Source of the DNA: Paracoccus mutanolyticus
Lineage (GTDB): Bacteria; Pseudomonadota; Alphaproteobacteria; Rhodobacterales; Rhodobacteraceae
Direction: 5' to 3'
NCBI RefSeq assembly: GCF_003285265.1
Contig: NZ_CP030239.1
Location: forward strand, 124,001-188,000
DNA: 64,000 nucleotides
Shown here: piece after piece, positions 31,940 to 41,699 of the stretch
Layout: each line of letters starts with the position of its first letter
Position numbering within the stretch: the stretch's first letter is position 1
The notes under the pieces: generated by a model
What the model was told of the DNA's origin: nothing
Seen by the model: the letters and a program-made list of their open reading frames with translations, nothing else
Database searches by the model: none
Program-made: the position numbers and the translations under genes

Positions 31940-32152
31940 CTGATCGCCACGTTCCTGGTCTTTGGCGCGTTCATGCAGGCTACCGCAGGCTACCGGCATG
32001 GGGCGGCTGTTCAACAACATCGGCATATGGACGGCAGGCGGCTATTCGGCTGGGCCCGCCAAGGTCTGCGTCATCAGCTCGGGCCTTTTCGGCACGATGA
32101 GTGGATCGTCGGTCGCGAATGTGGTGGTCAGCGGCCAGTTCACCATTCCGAT
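31940..32152 (+). pseudogene. TRAP transporter large-permease fragment (TAXI type)
   Basis: FLVFGAFMQAT, then after a short insertion GRLFNNIGIWTAG, AKVCVISSGLFGTMSGSSVAN and VVVSGQFTIPMA. This is the DctM-like domain of fused TRAP permeases that import carboxylates with a TAXI binding protein. No start or stop of its own. It ends abruptly where an antisense IS66 fragment begins. Confidence 0.65.
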
Positions 32153-32305
32153 GGCCAGCCATCGCTGCAGATCGTCGAAGACCGGGGCGGCGCGAGCTTT
32201 GCGGAGTTCCGTGCGGCGGTCTGGCGGCGACGGTCGGGCTTCTTTCTCGACGGCGCAGAGCTGTGCGATCCGGCCGATGGCCTCTCCGGCGATCGCGAGC
32301 CTGCG
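32153..32305 (-). pseudogene. IS66 transposase (TnpC) internal fragment
   Basis: The minus strand encodes GEAIGRIAQLCAVEKEARPS, then PDRRTELRKARAAPVFDDLQRWLAI. This is the IS66 TnpC region just before its C-terminal conserved block. The join to the TRAP fragment falls within the codons for WLAIGM / FTIPMA. Confidence 0.65.
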
Positions 32306-32309
32306 CCGA

Positions 32310-33370
32310 TGATTTCGCGGCCTTCCGCCGGACCGCGGCCTGCAAGCGACTCGCGATGCTGCCGGAGCCGAGAGTCCTCGACCCGGCATCCGTCAGGGTG
32401 CCGGTCCAGCCCGCCAGATGACGGGTCGGGTGTTCTTTCCTGCGGTCGGTTGAGAAGTAATACCAGCCGCCGGTGGGGCCGCCCGGACAAAGGGCCGGTC
32501 ATCCCGCAGATAGGTCCAGAGCCGGGCGGTTTGCGTGCCGGTGCCGTGGGCCAGCATGCGGATCGGTCGTGTCGTCAGCATGATCGCCTCGGCGCCGAGG
32601 ACATGGGCACGGATCAGATCGTGGATCGGCTGCAGCGCCACGGCACAGGCCCCCCTGATCGGCCAGGGTGGAGCGCTCACAGGTCAAGATCATCATTCGA
32701 ATATCCTTGCAAGGCAGATCAGGCAGAGGCATCACGGCAGCGGCCGGATCATCGACGGCGAGGAGCCGCGGACCCGGGCGCGCCGCTCGATCGGGCGCGA
32801 GGGCAGTGGGGACTGCACGAAGCGTTCACAGCACGAGCAGGTCAGCCGAGGGCGGACAAGCCGGTCACGATGAACCGCCCGGGAACGTATTCCAGCTCTT
32901 CCGCACAGCTACCCCGATCCGGCGCAGGCGCCTGCCGCATGGCGCAGGAATCTGTGCTCGGTGTCAGCTCGACCTTCCATCGCGGGATGGGGGTGACGAA
33001 CCTTGCCGGCTCGCCCACCGCCTGATTCCGGCAGCTTCATCCGCGCGGACATCGCGGGGCGCCGACCGCGATCTCACGCGCCGGCTGCAACAGCTCCGAC
33101 GTCTCGGACGACGCACCAGCCAGTTCCTGCCCGGTGCCCGCCAGCTGATGCCGGAGCTTTCACGATCGGACCGCCTGGGCCTTCACCTCGGCCGAAGCCG
33201 CGCGGTGAAGCTTCGCAGCTCCTCGGGGTCTTCCGGCAATGACAGGGATGGGTGAGCATGCGGACAAGTGTTAGCGGCCACGTATCACCATTCCGATGAG
33301 GAAACACAGATTGCAAGCCCGTGGACCATCCCCCGCCAGAGGCCGCCTCTCCTCTCAGGAAGCATGACCA
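32310..33370. other. No gene supported
   Basis: Overlapping high-GC frames occur on both strands without motifs. Fragments of the surrounding IS66-type DNA may be included, but I cannot place them. Confidence 0.35.
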
Positions 33371-33374
33371 CTTC

Positions 33375-33524
33375 ACCGATACACAGAAGATCGGACACTC
33401 GCCAAGCGCACCGCGCCATCGCCGCGCGCCGGCCAGGGAAAGCGCCCGCGTTCCAGCACTTTGTAGTAAAGGCAGAAGCCTTGGCCATCCCACAAGATCA
33501 TCTGTCGCCACGCCGACCGCGGAA
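33375..33524 (-). pseudogene. IS66 TnpB, C-terminal part
   Basis: Minus-strand frames encode FRGRRGDR, then MILWDGQGFCLYYKVLERG and RFPWPARGDGAVRLAS, the core of IS66 Orf2/TnpB. One base is missing between RGDR and MILW. The N-terminal part of a tnpB ending in the same FRGRRGD codons lies at 36,123-36,259, on the far side of the recombinase unit. Confidence 0.7.
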
Positions 33525-35632
33525 CGCAAACACCGCACCGCCTGTTGGCTTCTGACGCAACTGATCCTGCGCCACCCGCCAAGGGCTTGCCGTGCGACGG
33601 CGCACAGCAATCTCCTGCAATCCAATCCGCACCGCCTCGTCTCCAATGCATCAACCGGTATTTTCCACGGCGCGGAATACATGATCTGCGTTGCGGGCAG
33701 GATCTGCGACCGGATCAGCTTGTGCACCGAAGCGACACACACTCCGAGCCGCTTGGCGGCAGCGTCGACGCTCAAGGTCTTTGGGACCTCGGCATCAGGA
33801 TCATAGGGCGGGATCGCGAGCTTGTCGCGCAACTCGGCGACACGAACGGTTGTCCATGTCTCCCCATCCTCGGTGCGGCAGCGCATCCGGTTGAGGGTGA
33901 CGGCCAACTCCCTGTCAGGCCAGTGTCCGGCAAGCTTGCGGAGGACCTCCCGGGCTGTGAGCGGGCGACCTGGTGGGAACCGACCCGTCTTGCGTCGGGC
34001 CAGTCTGACCTCGGTATGGCGTCCGCCGATCCAATGAATGAGGAGAATGAACTCGTTCTCCTCCGCGTCGATGTCGATCACGACCTCCTCGATCAGCAGC
34101 CTGACCAGACGTTGTCTCGCGCGGGCATCGGTCCCAACCGCGTTCCAGACGGACGGCAGATCCGTGGCGAGCCGCATGAGAACGGCAGGATCGACCCCGG
34201 GTTTGGCCCGGAGCTCCGCGCCCAGTGCAGCAAGCTTGTGCTCTACCGCCGCGACCCGCTCCAGCGCCACGTTCCAGCGCGCCTCCAGGGTCCGGGCGAC
34301 ATGCCGTTTGGCAGGATCGACGTGCTCGTAGCGCCGCTCCGCCAGTTCCGCCGCATATCGGGCCTCATCGAGTTCCTTCTCGACCGCAAGCCGGACGGTC
34401 TCCTGCGCCTTGGCGGCCTGCTGCCCCGCCAGAAGGGCGGCCTGCACGGCCTGTCCGGAGACGGCCTCGAGAAGCTGGCTGGCAACAAGTGCATCGATAC
34501 CTCCCCCGCCGGCACCGATGCACAGACCGGCCCCGACATGCCCGTCATCGCCGCGGCACTGATAACGGTGCGACAGGTCGGTCCCCGTCTTGTAGAACAC
34601 CCGCATCATCCGGCCGCAGCGCGCGCAGCGGGCCATGCCCGACAACAGCGCCTGTCCGCCACGTCCCGATTTGCGGGCCGCGCGCTTCTGCATATGCGCG
34701 TTCTCTTCCAGCATGCGGCGGTTCTCCTCGTAGGCGCGCCAGTCGAGATATCCCTCGTGATTGTCCTTGATCAGCACGCTCCAGTCCGCGATCGCACGGT
34801 GGTGACCGCTGGTCTTGCGCGCTTGCCCATCGACCACCCCCGTCCGGTTCCCGGTCCGCCCAAAGGCATAAGCGCCAGCATAGATCGGGTTGTGCAGCAC
34901 CTGCATCACGCTGTGATAGGCAGGCTTGCGCCAGGCGATCTTGCGCAAGGCGCCGTTCCGCAGCGCCACCGGCAGATGGATATCCGCCGCACGCAGCCAC
35001 AGGAACACCTGCCGCCCGCTGCCCAACTCGCGGAACTTGGCGAAGATCAGACGGATGGCCTGCTGGACCCGTTCATCGGGATCCATCTCGATCCTGTCGT
35101 CCTCGCTCCAGCAGAAGCCCGGCGGAAGGGTGAAGCGCAGTTCGCCCCGGCTCGCCTTCGCGTCTCGGGCTGCCAGTCCGCGCTGGCGAAGGAGGCTCAG
35201 TTCGTATTCCGACATCGTTCCCTTCAGCCCCAGCAGCAGCCGGTCGTTCATCAGGCGGGGATCGTAGACCCCTTCCGGGTCAACCACCAAGGCTCCCGTC
35301 AGGGCGCAGAGATCGATCAGGTGATGCCAGTCGCGGCCATTGCGCGCGAGGCGCGAAGCCTCGATACAATAGACCGCTCCCACCGTCCCGGCACACACTT
35401 CCGCAACCAGGCGCTGAAAGCCCGGCCGCGCGATCTGACCGGAACCGGAGCGCCCGAGGTCCTCGTCGATCACCCGGACCTCCGCAAAGCCCATGTCGCG
35501 GGCGGCTTCCGCCATCTGGTATTGCCGCTTTTGGCTCTCCAGGTTGCCAAGGACCTGGCTCATCGTCGACTGACGGACATAAACGAGCGCACTGCGGGCG
35601 AGATGCTCAACGGTGATCTTTGCATGCATCAT
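33498..35632 (-). CDS. Large serine recombinase (one frameshift near the 3' end)
   Basis: Site-specific DNA recombinase of the large serine family. The resolvase domain has the nucleophile Ser at about residue 21 in ALVYVRQSTMSQV, with DEDLGRSGSGQ and EASRLARNGRDW. The recombinase domain has LRKIAWRKPAYHSVMQVLHN and YAGAYAFGR. A zinc ribbon follows (MARCARCGRMMRVFY, YQCRGDDGH), then a coiled coil and a C-terminal HTH (LSVDAAAKRLGVCVASVHKL). After IPVDALE a missing base near 33,635 shifts the frame; corrected, it reads EAVRIGLQEIAVRRR and stops at 33,498. About 711 residues. Start is ATG 35,630-35,632; the next codon is also ATG. The catalytic domains are uninterrupted, so it may be active. 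Confidence 0.85.
33505..33524. repeat. Left copy of a 20-bp direct repeat flanking the recombinase unit
   Basis: tcgccacgccgaccgcggaa here and tcgccgcgccgaccgcggaa at 36,126-36,145 match at 19 of 20 positions. Both encode RRGD within tnpB on the minus strand. They are candidate att cores. Confidence 0.5.
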
Positions 35633-35816
35633 TTTGCGCGCCCTCCGCCATCTTGTTCGCGGCCACCAGCAGCAGCTCGGCCAAGGCCTCCAGAATTGCG
35701 GGTGTCGCTGGTGCTGCCGGGGGACGGTTCCGGCTGTCGTCCAACGGCAAGCAGAGCTGCTTGGGCTTCGGTTGTTTCGGCTGCGAGAGGCGTTTGGGTC
35801 GGCAGGGCATGCGCAT
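35607..35816 (-). CDS. Small protein preceding the recombinase
   Basis: About 69 residues: MRMPCRPKRLSQPKQ, then PKQLCLPLDDSRN and AILEALAELLLVAANKMAEG. A basic N-terminus, a QLCLPLDD motif and a leucine-rich helix are features I recall from small ORFs directly upstream of this class of recombinase. Function unknown; a recombination directionality or accessory role is only a guess. It overlaps the recombinase start by 26 bp. The upstream start at 35,861 is possible but less likely. Confidence 0.6.
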   Translation of the reverse strand: MRMPCRPKRLSQPKQPKPKQLCLPLDDSRNRPPAAPATPAILEALAELLLVAANKMAEGAQNDACKDHR

Positions 35817-36110
35817 CCTCCTCTGGAATCGGTCTTCCAGAGCATGGAGCACCTCCGGCATGACGCATCAGATCCAAGGTTCGGGCGAGCGCTTCCAAGG
35901 CCTCAAGCGCGACGAGGGGCGGTCCGCTGTCCAGCAGCGAACAGTAGGCGGGATCGCACATCCAGGGCGGCAGGGTTCGGAAAAATCCGGGTCGCTCTTC
36001 TACCAGGATCGAGTCCGAACCGTGTCGGCGGCCGCCATCACGGGCGTGCAGAACCCGGCCGAATAGCGGGTGCCAGGGATATTCGATCCGCAAATCTCGC
36101 AGTTTGTATG
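35629..36110 (-). CDS. Recombinase-associated conserved protein, 5' end missing
   Basis: The frame reads YKLRDLRIEYPWHPLFGRVL, ERPGFFRTLPPWMCDPAYCS and VALEALEALARTLDLMRHAG. The YPWHPL-G pattern resembles short DUF5372-type proteins encoded in front of serine recombinases. Its upstream side at about 36,115 joins directly to tnpB sequence, so its own start is not visible. The frame stays open to 35,629, through the small ORF in another frame. The true stop could be earlier if there is an indel. Confidence 0.5.
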
Positions 36111-36122
36111 TAGAATGAGAGT

Positions 36123-36259
36123 CGATCGCCGCGCCGACCGCGGAAGCAGAAAACCTCGCCGCCATGCGGATCGCGGCCGAGCCCCTGCTGGACCTTCAGC
36201 GCCAGGCTGTTCATCCCCACCGCATGTCCGTCACCCCGCCGCCAGATAAACCCGGACAC
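36123..36259 (-). pseudogene. IS66 TnpB, N-terminal part
   Basis: The minus strand encodes GMNSLALKVQQGLGRDPHGG and EVFCFRGRRGD, the first half of IS66 Orf2. It breaks off at the 20-bp repeat, after which the recombinase unit begins. Confidence 0.7.
36126..36145. repeat. Right copy of the 20-bp direct repeat
   Basis: Partner of 33,505-33,524 with one mismatch, 2.62 kb apart in the same orientation. Confidence 0.5.
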
Positions 36260-36276
36260 TGGTGCCGGGCCCGATC

Positions 36277-36560
36277 ATGCCGCCTCCACCACCCGGATCA
36301 ACCGCGTCAGCGCGGCTGTGTCCAGCATCGGGTCGAAGCGCATCCGGTGCCCGCCCGCCTTGAGGCCGTCAATGAAGCCGACACCGTCGAAATTATCGGC
36401 ATACCATGTGCCGTCGGCTTGGCGCCGGACCGAATTCGCGCTTCCTACCCGCGCGGCCCGGTCATGCGCCGCGGCGGGGTCCGGCGCGTAACGGCGATCG
36501 CGCAGCCACTTGACGATCAAGTTCGCATTCACCGCGTAGCGCCGCGCCACCTGGGCGATC
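36277..36560 (-). pseudogene. Chimera: IS66 TnpA ends around a shikimate dehydrogenase fragment
   Basis: Reading the minus strand, RRYAVNANLIVKWLRDRRYA with PDPAAA is the TnpA N-terminal region. It passes into RVGSANSVRRQADGTWYADN and FDGVGFIDGLKAGG, the substrate-binding stretch of shikimate 5-dehydrogenase (AroE). It then returns to HRMRFDPMLDTAALTRLIRV, the TnpA C-terminus with its stop. The second join falls in AGGHR, a sequence both proteins could supply. Confidence 0.6.
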
Positions 36561-36620
36561 TTGACCCCGGAGCCGCCGCTGGAGCAGTGTCACCGCCTGC
36601 TGATCCGTCCGGAGCGCGCT

Positions 36621-36697
36621 GGTGATCGCAAGCCCGGTCCACAAGGGCAGCTATGCCGGGCTTTTCAAGCATGTCTTCGACCTGCTGGACCCGGGCA
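36621..36697 (+). pseudogene. FMN reductase (SsuE/MsuE-like) fragment
   Basis: VIASPVHKGSYAGLFKHVFD plus LLDPG is the flavodoxin-like active region of NADPH-dependent FMN reductases. About 26 codons only. Confidence 0.5.
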
Positions 36698-36699
36698 TG

Positions 36700-37614
36700 A
36701 GCGGCGATCGGCGGCTATACCCCTCATCATCGAGGACGACTGCGCCTTCCCTGCAGACGACCCGCAAGGCCCGGTCGATGCGCCCGGGCGCAGCTTAGCG
36801 ACCCCGGCCGAGAAAGGGCAAAAAGCCGGTGTCGATCCCGACGCCCGGCTTGGTAACATCGAGCGCAATCCGGCTGGAGGGAAGAGGCGAGCCGTCCAGT
36901 AGGAGTCGTTCGAGCATTAGCCCTGCATCGAGCATCGAGCGCTCACCGATCCAGACCTTGCTGAACCAGCTGCTTGACGTCCGCTGGAGGACGATGACCA
37001 TCGCGTGGTATCCGATATGGCTCCCATCGGGCCGACCAGAGAACCTGACGGGGCGAGAAGCGTCAGGGTCAGCACGTTCGTCGTGCTCGTCGACCATCGG
37101 CATCGGCATGGCGTCGACCTCCCAGATCTGCGAGATGCGGATGTCGGCCGACAGATCGCTGCCGTGTTCTGCACCTCGGATGTCGGCAGGCCGCGGCGAA
37201 GCCGATGCCGATCGCGACGCGGAGCGCGGCCAGAATGATCGCCGTCATGGCAGCCAGCGTCGCGCCGGCCCACTCGGCAAGCGGATGGCGATCAGCCAGC
37301 AGGCATGGGAAGCGCGAACTGCGCGGCGAACAGCGCCGGCCGGTCATCGGGATTGGCCGAGCGCCGGAGCAGCCGGCCGGATGGCGCTGGCCGTGGCATA
37401 GCCGACACGAGCAGGAACCACAGCGGCACAGCAGCCGTAGCCCGGCAGCGCCGTGCGCAGCCAGTGTTCCCAGCGCCAGCAGCGATTGGGCCAGATCGGC
37501 GGGAAGCCGTTCGATCTGGACGGTTTGGCGACGGGCAGTCGCTGGGACTTCGACGGTCTCGAACCGTTCGACGCGGCAGACATGGATCTCTTCTGTCAGG
37601 CTGACAGTTGACGT
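36700..37614. other. No gene supported
   Basis: Scraps such as LIIEDDCAFPADD (about 36,723) and, on the minus strand, AAMTAIILAALRVAIGIGFA (about 37,250; membrane-like) look like coding fragments but were not assigned. Confidence 0.3.
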
Positions 37615-37704
37615 CAACGACCGGATTTCTCGGTCACGCTGACCCGGCCGGGCACTGCCAAGTGCTCGCCCCAGCTCGCGCATGGCGCGGCGTCTGGCGG
37701 AAGA

Positions 37705-37815
37705 TCGAGCCACGCGGCGGCCACGATGATCACGCCCTTGACGATTTCCTGATAGAAGGCATCGACCCGCAGAAAGGTAAAGCCGGACATCATCAGCCCC
37801 AGAATCAGCGTGCCG
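37705..37815 (-). pseudogene. Sugar ABC transporter permease fragment
   Basis: Minus strand: GTLILGLMMSGFTFLRVDAF and YQEIVKGVIIVAAA, the last membrane segments of an RbsC-type permease. A 56-bp stretch of it recurs inverted at 41,591-41,646, where the gene's C-terminus is found. Confidence 0.6.
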
Positions 37816-38065
37816 ATCACCGTGCCGGCGAATAGGCTATGGAACGAGATGAAGGCGAGAAGTGCCGCCGCCAGCATCGGACTGACGACGCTTTCCAGAT
37901 CGGAGGCCAGCCGGGAGAGCGCAGCGCGCGCAGTGTACGCCTTCTCGTCCGGCAGGCTGTCGGGGATCGTCGCCTGGAAGGTCGGCCTGAAGGCGGCCGA
38001 GGCCGATTGCAGCACGAAGATCAGAACATAGACCTGCCAAATCGCGGGCCGAACGGCGGAAAACG
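37816..38065 (-). pseudogene. MFS transporter fragment
   Basis: Minus strand: AIWQVYVLIFVLQSASAAFR, PTFQATIPDSLPDEK and LSRLASDLESVVSPMLAAAL with FHSLFAGTVIGT. This is a major-facilitator exporter segment. It runs straight into the ABC permease fragment at the GTVIGT codons. Confidence 0.6.
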
Positions 38066-38084
38066 GCACGGCGGCGCGGACGAG

Positions 38085-38243
38085 ATCGGCGCCGACCTCG
38101 ATCGAACCGCTGGCAGGATCGGGGGTGCCGATGTCGGCCATCCGCGCCAGCGACAGGATCACGCCGCCCGGCTGTCCCAGCACCGCGCCGCCGCACAGCC
38201 CTGTGTTTCCGCCCTGCGGCACCATCGGCACCGTCGCAAGGCC
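38085..38243 (-). pseudogene. FAD-linked oxidase (GlcD-like) fragment
   Basis: Minus strand: VPQGGNTGLCGGAV, GQPGGVILSLARM and GTPDPASGSIEVGAD, the FAD-binding PP-loop region of D-lactate/glycolate dehydrogenases. It lies between the MFS and molybdopterin-enzyme pieces. Confidence 0.65.
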
Positions 38244-38246
38244 GGT

Positions 38247-38306
38247 TCCCACCCGCCCAGTAGACAAGGCGCGCGTTGGGATAGGTCCGGTTTTCGAGGA
38301 TCGCCA
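38247..38306 (-). pseudogene. Molybdopterin oxidoreductase fragment
   Basis: Minus strand: AILENRTYPNARLVYWAGGN, which resembles the YPDIRLVYWAGGNPFHHHQD segment of biotin sulfoxide/TMAO-reductase-type enzymes. Twenty codons only. Confidence 0.5.
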
Positions 38307-38329
38307 ACATCACAGACACTTCGCGAGTC

Positions 38330-38980
38330 CTGGAACCGCGATCGACTGCCGCCGACCGCCCGCGCGGCCCGACCACTCCGAGCGCGTGGTCGAGGTGTCC
38401 GACGGTGTCTGCTGGGCCTGGGCGATAGCCTGCCGCGGCATGAGCTGCTAGGCGTGGAGGCACGGCCGCCCGACCTCGATCAGCTCGATGGCGCCGCGAA
38501 GATGACCATCGGCGCGCTTCAGCCGCTTGCAGATCTACGGGTGGAGATTGGTGAGTCCGCGCCGGCTTGGGCCTGCAAATCCTCGATCTTTTGTTATTAC
38601 ATCTACAAATCACGACCGTTTTGGGCGCAATGGTTCTGGCAGGGGGTTTATGTCCTGACCGCTTACTTGCACTTCTTAGTTTGTGCGGTTGTCGGTTCTT
38701 GCGGGGGACAGCCTTCACCCTGGCCGGCACTGCCGATATGCCCAGCACAGCCCCCTCCTGCGACTGAGACCCAGCAAAGCCCCCTGGACAGGTCTCAGCC
38801 GGACTCAGTGATGTGGTGGACGCGCTCGCCTCGGAAGAAATGTGGACCAGGGACGAATGATCTGATCTGTGGTGCTTCCCGACCGAGGTTTCAAGACCAC
38901 CTTTGCGCACGGTCGTACGTCGCAAGGCTGACGGAAAGCCGGTCGCCTCTCTCCCGAGCGCGGTCATAGGCGCCATGCAC
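38330..38980. other. No gene supported
   Basis: Lower GC around 38,580-38,700. No motif on either strand. Confidence 0.35.
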
Positions 38981-38983
38981 GGC

Positions 38984-39077
38984 GCTATCGACCTGGTCCG
39001 ACATGACGGCAGGATTGAAGGTTGGGCCCGGGACAAGTCCTTCCCCGAACAGCCGATCATGCTGGAGGTCATGATCG
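38984..39077 (+). repeat. 94-bp direct repeat, copy 1
   Basis: Identical to 53,083-53,176. It encodes AIDLVRHDGRIEGWARDKSF and PEQPIMLEVMI in both places, but the flanking DNA differs completely on both sides. Confidence 0.9.
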
Positions 39078-39296
39078 AGGGAGCAGCGTCAGGCGGCGGG
39101 TCTGCAGTCCTTCTTCCTGCGTGTCGGCCTTTTCGGCCAGCCCGACCAGGCGCCAGGACAGCGCGTCGTGATCACGCGCGCGATGTCGGCCCGCGTGCCG
39201 ATGCGGCTGTTCGTGCCAAAGGTCGGCCGCGCGGTCGTGCTGTTCGACCCGTCCGACCTCGGCGAACATCGTCGACCACGGCACCGCGCCGCCGTG

Positions 39297-39510
39297 ATCA
39301 GGCGAGCTACCTGGGCTTTGCCGATGAAGGCATGGCCGGCTTTACGGACGGCAAGACGGTGGTCGATGCCGTGCAATCCGGGTTCAACGTCCTGGTGCCG
39401 CGCGATTGCTGCGCTGACCGCGCTTCGGGGCCGCACGAGGCGAACCTTTACGACATGCAGCAGAAATACGCCGATGTGACGGATGCCGATGATATCCTTG
39501 CCTGGCTGGG
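39297..39510 (+). pseudogene. Isochorismatase-family cysteine hydrolase fragment
   Basis: ASYLGFADEGMAGFTDGKTV, VDAVQSGFNVLVPRDCCADR, GPHEANLYDMQQKYADV and DILAWLGKA form the C-terminal half of an isochorismatase-like amidase, but the conserved active-site block is altered. There is no start, and the 3' side changes to antisense deaminase. Confidence 0.6.
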
Positions 39511-39519
39511 GAAGGCCAC

Positions 39520-39712
39520 GGCTTCAGGCCCCGCAGCATGCCGCAGAACGCCAGCACCGGCGGGCCTGAAAGCGGCACACCACGCGGGCGCCGTCGTCCA
39601 TGGCAGGTTTTCGGGATTGTCGCCGGTCAGTTCCGCCAGGCGCTTTGCTCGGCGGCATGCCATAGACCACCCGGCCGATGCCCGCCCAATAGGTGCCGCC
39701 CGAACACATGCA
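39520..39712 (-). pseudogene. Nucleoside deaminase fragment, frameshifted
   Basis: Minus strand: MCSGGTYWAGIGRVVYGM, the zinc-site region (PCxMC) of cytidine/guanine-type deaminases. LAELTGDNPEN then occurs in a second frame and MDDGARVV in the first, so at least two indels are present. Confidence 0.6.
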
Positions 39713-39714
39713 GC

Positions 39715-40755
39715 AGGGCTCGAGAGATGGTGAGGAACCGGAGAAGATCCCGTTCCTGCAACGGTTCCGTTAACAGGCAGTGCTGGCCCTCGCGCCAGAC
39801 AGCCAGAGCCTGCCGCTCGCTTTCTCGGCTCTCGGCCGTCTCTGGCGCTCTCTGGCGCCGGCATCGACTTCCGATCGGCGGCTGAGTGGGCTATAGGTGC
39901 CCCGGCCCTCGACCAGGGCGTCCGCCGTCGCAAGCCTTGCGAGCCGATCAACGGCACGGAGCAGTCCATTATGGTCATGCGACAGGCTGTCGCTGACCGA
40001 CATGTTCGGTAACTTCGGCCGGGGTATGCGCAAATGCGACCTGGTGGCGGAAATCTATGACGCGGGCATCCGTGGTACCGACGGCTTTGGCGGCGATTAT
40101 CCGCCATGCGGATTGCGCTGCTGCTCGAAGCTGCGCCGCGACAAGGGCGTCACCGGAGCCTCGAAAGAACGCGAGGGTCGCTTTGAAAGCAGCGGTTCCG
40201 ACGCCGGTTCCAAGCCTTGAGCGGGAGGCAGCATCATGCAGACTGACCTTGGAAGGCCGAGCGCCGATCCTGCTGCAGGCGGCCGAGATCCGCCTGCGTG
40301 TCCTCAGCCTCGGCGACAGGCGTCCAGGCGACCATGCTGGCCCTGATGGCTGCCCATGGCGAGATCGGCCCGACCGGTTGCGCGATCTTCCGACACCGGC
40401 AAAGAAACGCCGCACCGCCAAAGGCTAAGACACCCGCCGGGGGCGGGATCGCCGAGCCTGCCATTCCCCATCCAAATCGTCTAGGCCGGGCATGTCCGCG
40501 CCGATCTGCTCACCGGCGCACCCGGCAAGCGGTCCTTCTGCTCGATCCCCGCCTTGGCTTTTACCCACCGGACGAGCTTTCTCTCGAACTCCTTCCGGTT
40601 CCTGGGCTGGACATGCAGCATCCAATGCACATGGTGATTGCCGCCCGGGCGATCGCTGCTGCGACAGGCTGTCCATGCGGACGTGCCCGGATGCCAGCCT
40701 CAGCCTCAATCCGGCTGCATTGTCGTGTCGTAGTCTCAGGGCGCATTGCGGGGCG
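39715..40755. other. No gene supported
   Basis: About 1 kb with short open frames on both strands and no motif that I can defend. Confidence 0.35.
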
Positions 40756-40759
40756 CCGC

Positions 40760-40915
40760 TCCCCGGCTTCTATGACGAGATGAACCGGGTGTTCATGGCT
40801 GCCGAGGATTGGCAACTGGGCGACAGCCTCGATGCCCTGAACGACATGCTTTATGGTGGCTATGGCGCTCTTCACGGCGCCGGGTCCGTCCGCCTGCGCT
40901 GGCTGGCCATGGCTA
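40760..40915 (+). pseudogene. Possible barstar-like ribonuclease inhibitor fragment
   Basis: PGFYDEMNRVFMAAEDWQLG, DSLDALNDMLYGGYGAL and RLRWLAMA resemble the middle of barstar-family proteins (the DWxLGxSLDALND helix and turn). No start or stop belongs to it. Confidence 0.35.
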
Positions 40916-40919
40916 GTCC

Positions 40920-41588
40920 TCTCCCGCCCAAGATCGCCTGATCGCCTGCCCGTTAGTCCTGCGCCTATTGGCGGAATGCGGCCAGGATCGCCAAAGGATG
41001 GCATTCCCGTGGCGATGATTTCCGCTGCGGACCCCGGCAGAGATCCGGCTGGAACGGAGGACGCGGGTTTCGTCGCCCTGCTCGAGGCACGGATCGCGCG
41101 GCATCTGGCCGATCTTTCCCCCGCCCCACAGCGCCTGGTCGCCGCTGGCCGATCGAATGCGAGGGCATGTGCGGGGTGTGACGCTGAAACTCGCCGATGC
41201 ACATGCCGGATTCCGGCCTTGCGACTTGCCGGCTCGCAGCGCCGCCCGGGAGACAGAGGGCCGCGCTATCGGCACGAGGCGGGGGGTGCCGGCAGCGACG
41301 GCCCCAGGTCGCTATGACCGCGACCGAGATCTGGAGAACGCAGTTGACCAGCAATTCAGTCACCCACGCCCCTGAAAACCCTCCTCCAGCCATGGCGGCC
41401 ACGTCAACGGTTCTCGGCATTGCAACGACGCGTGACCGGATCATGCCGTCTATGCAGTATGCTGCCGCCGCGACGGACGGCGACATCAACGAGGATTCCA
41501 CTGCGTCTCCGCCAGAACCGCTACATCGTCCGCCAGCGGCGGGGCCAGATGGGTGTCGATCTTGCGCGCGGAATGGGCCGGGTTTAGG
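40920..41588. other. No gene supported
   Basis: No motif recognised on either strand. Confidence 0.35.
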
Positions 41589-41590
41589 AT

Positions 41591-41699
41591 GCGGGTCGAT
41601 GCCTTCTATCAGGAAATCGTCAAGGGCGTGATCATCGTGGCCGCCGTCGTGGCCGATACCTTCCGCCAGATTCGAGCGGCAGCAGAAGATGAGACGTGA
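41591..41699 (+). pseudogene. Sugar ABC transporter permease, C-terminal end
   Basis: RVDAFYQEIVKGVIIVAAVV then ADTFRQIRAAAEDET and a stop. This is the natural C-terminus of the permease whose preceding segment lies inverted at 37,705-37,815. The first 56 bp are identical between the two loci. Confidence 0.65.
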
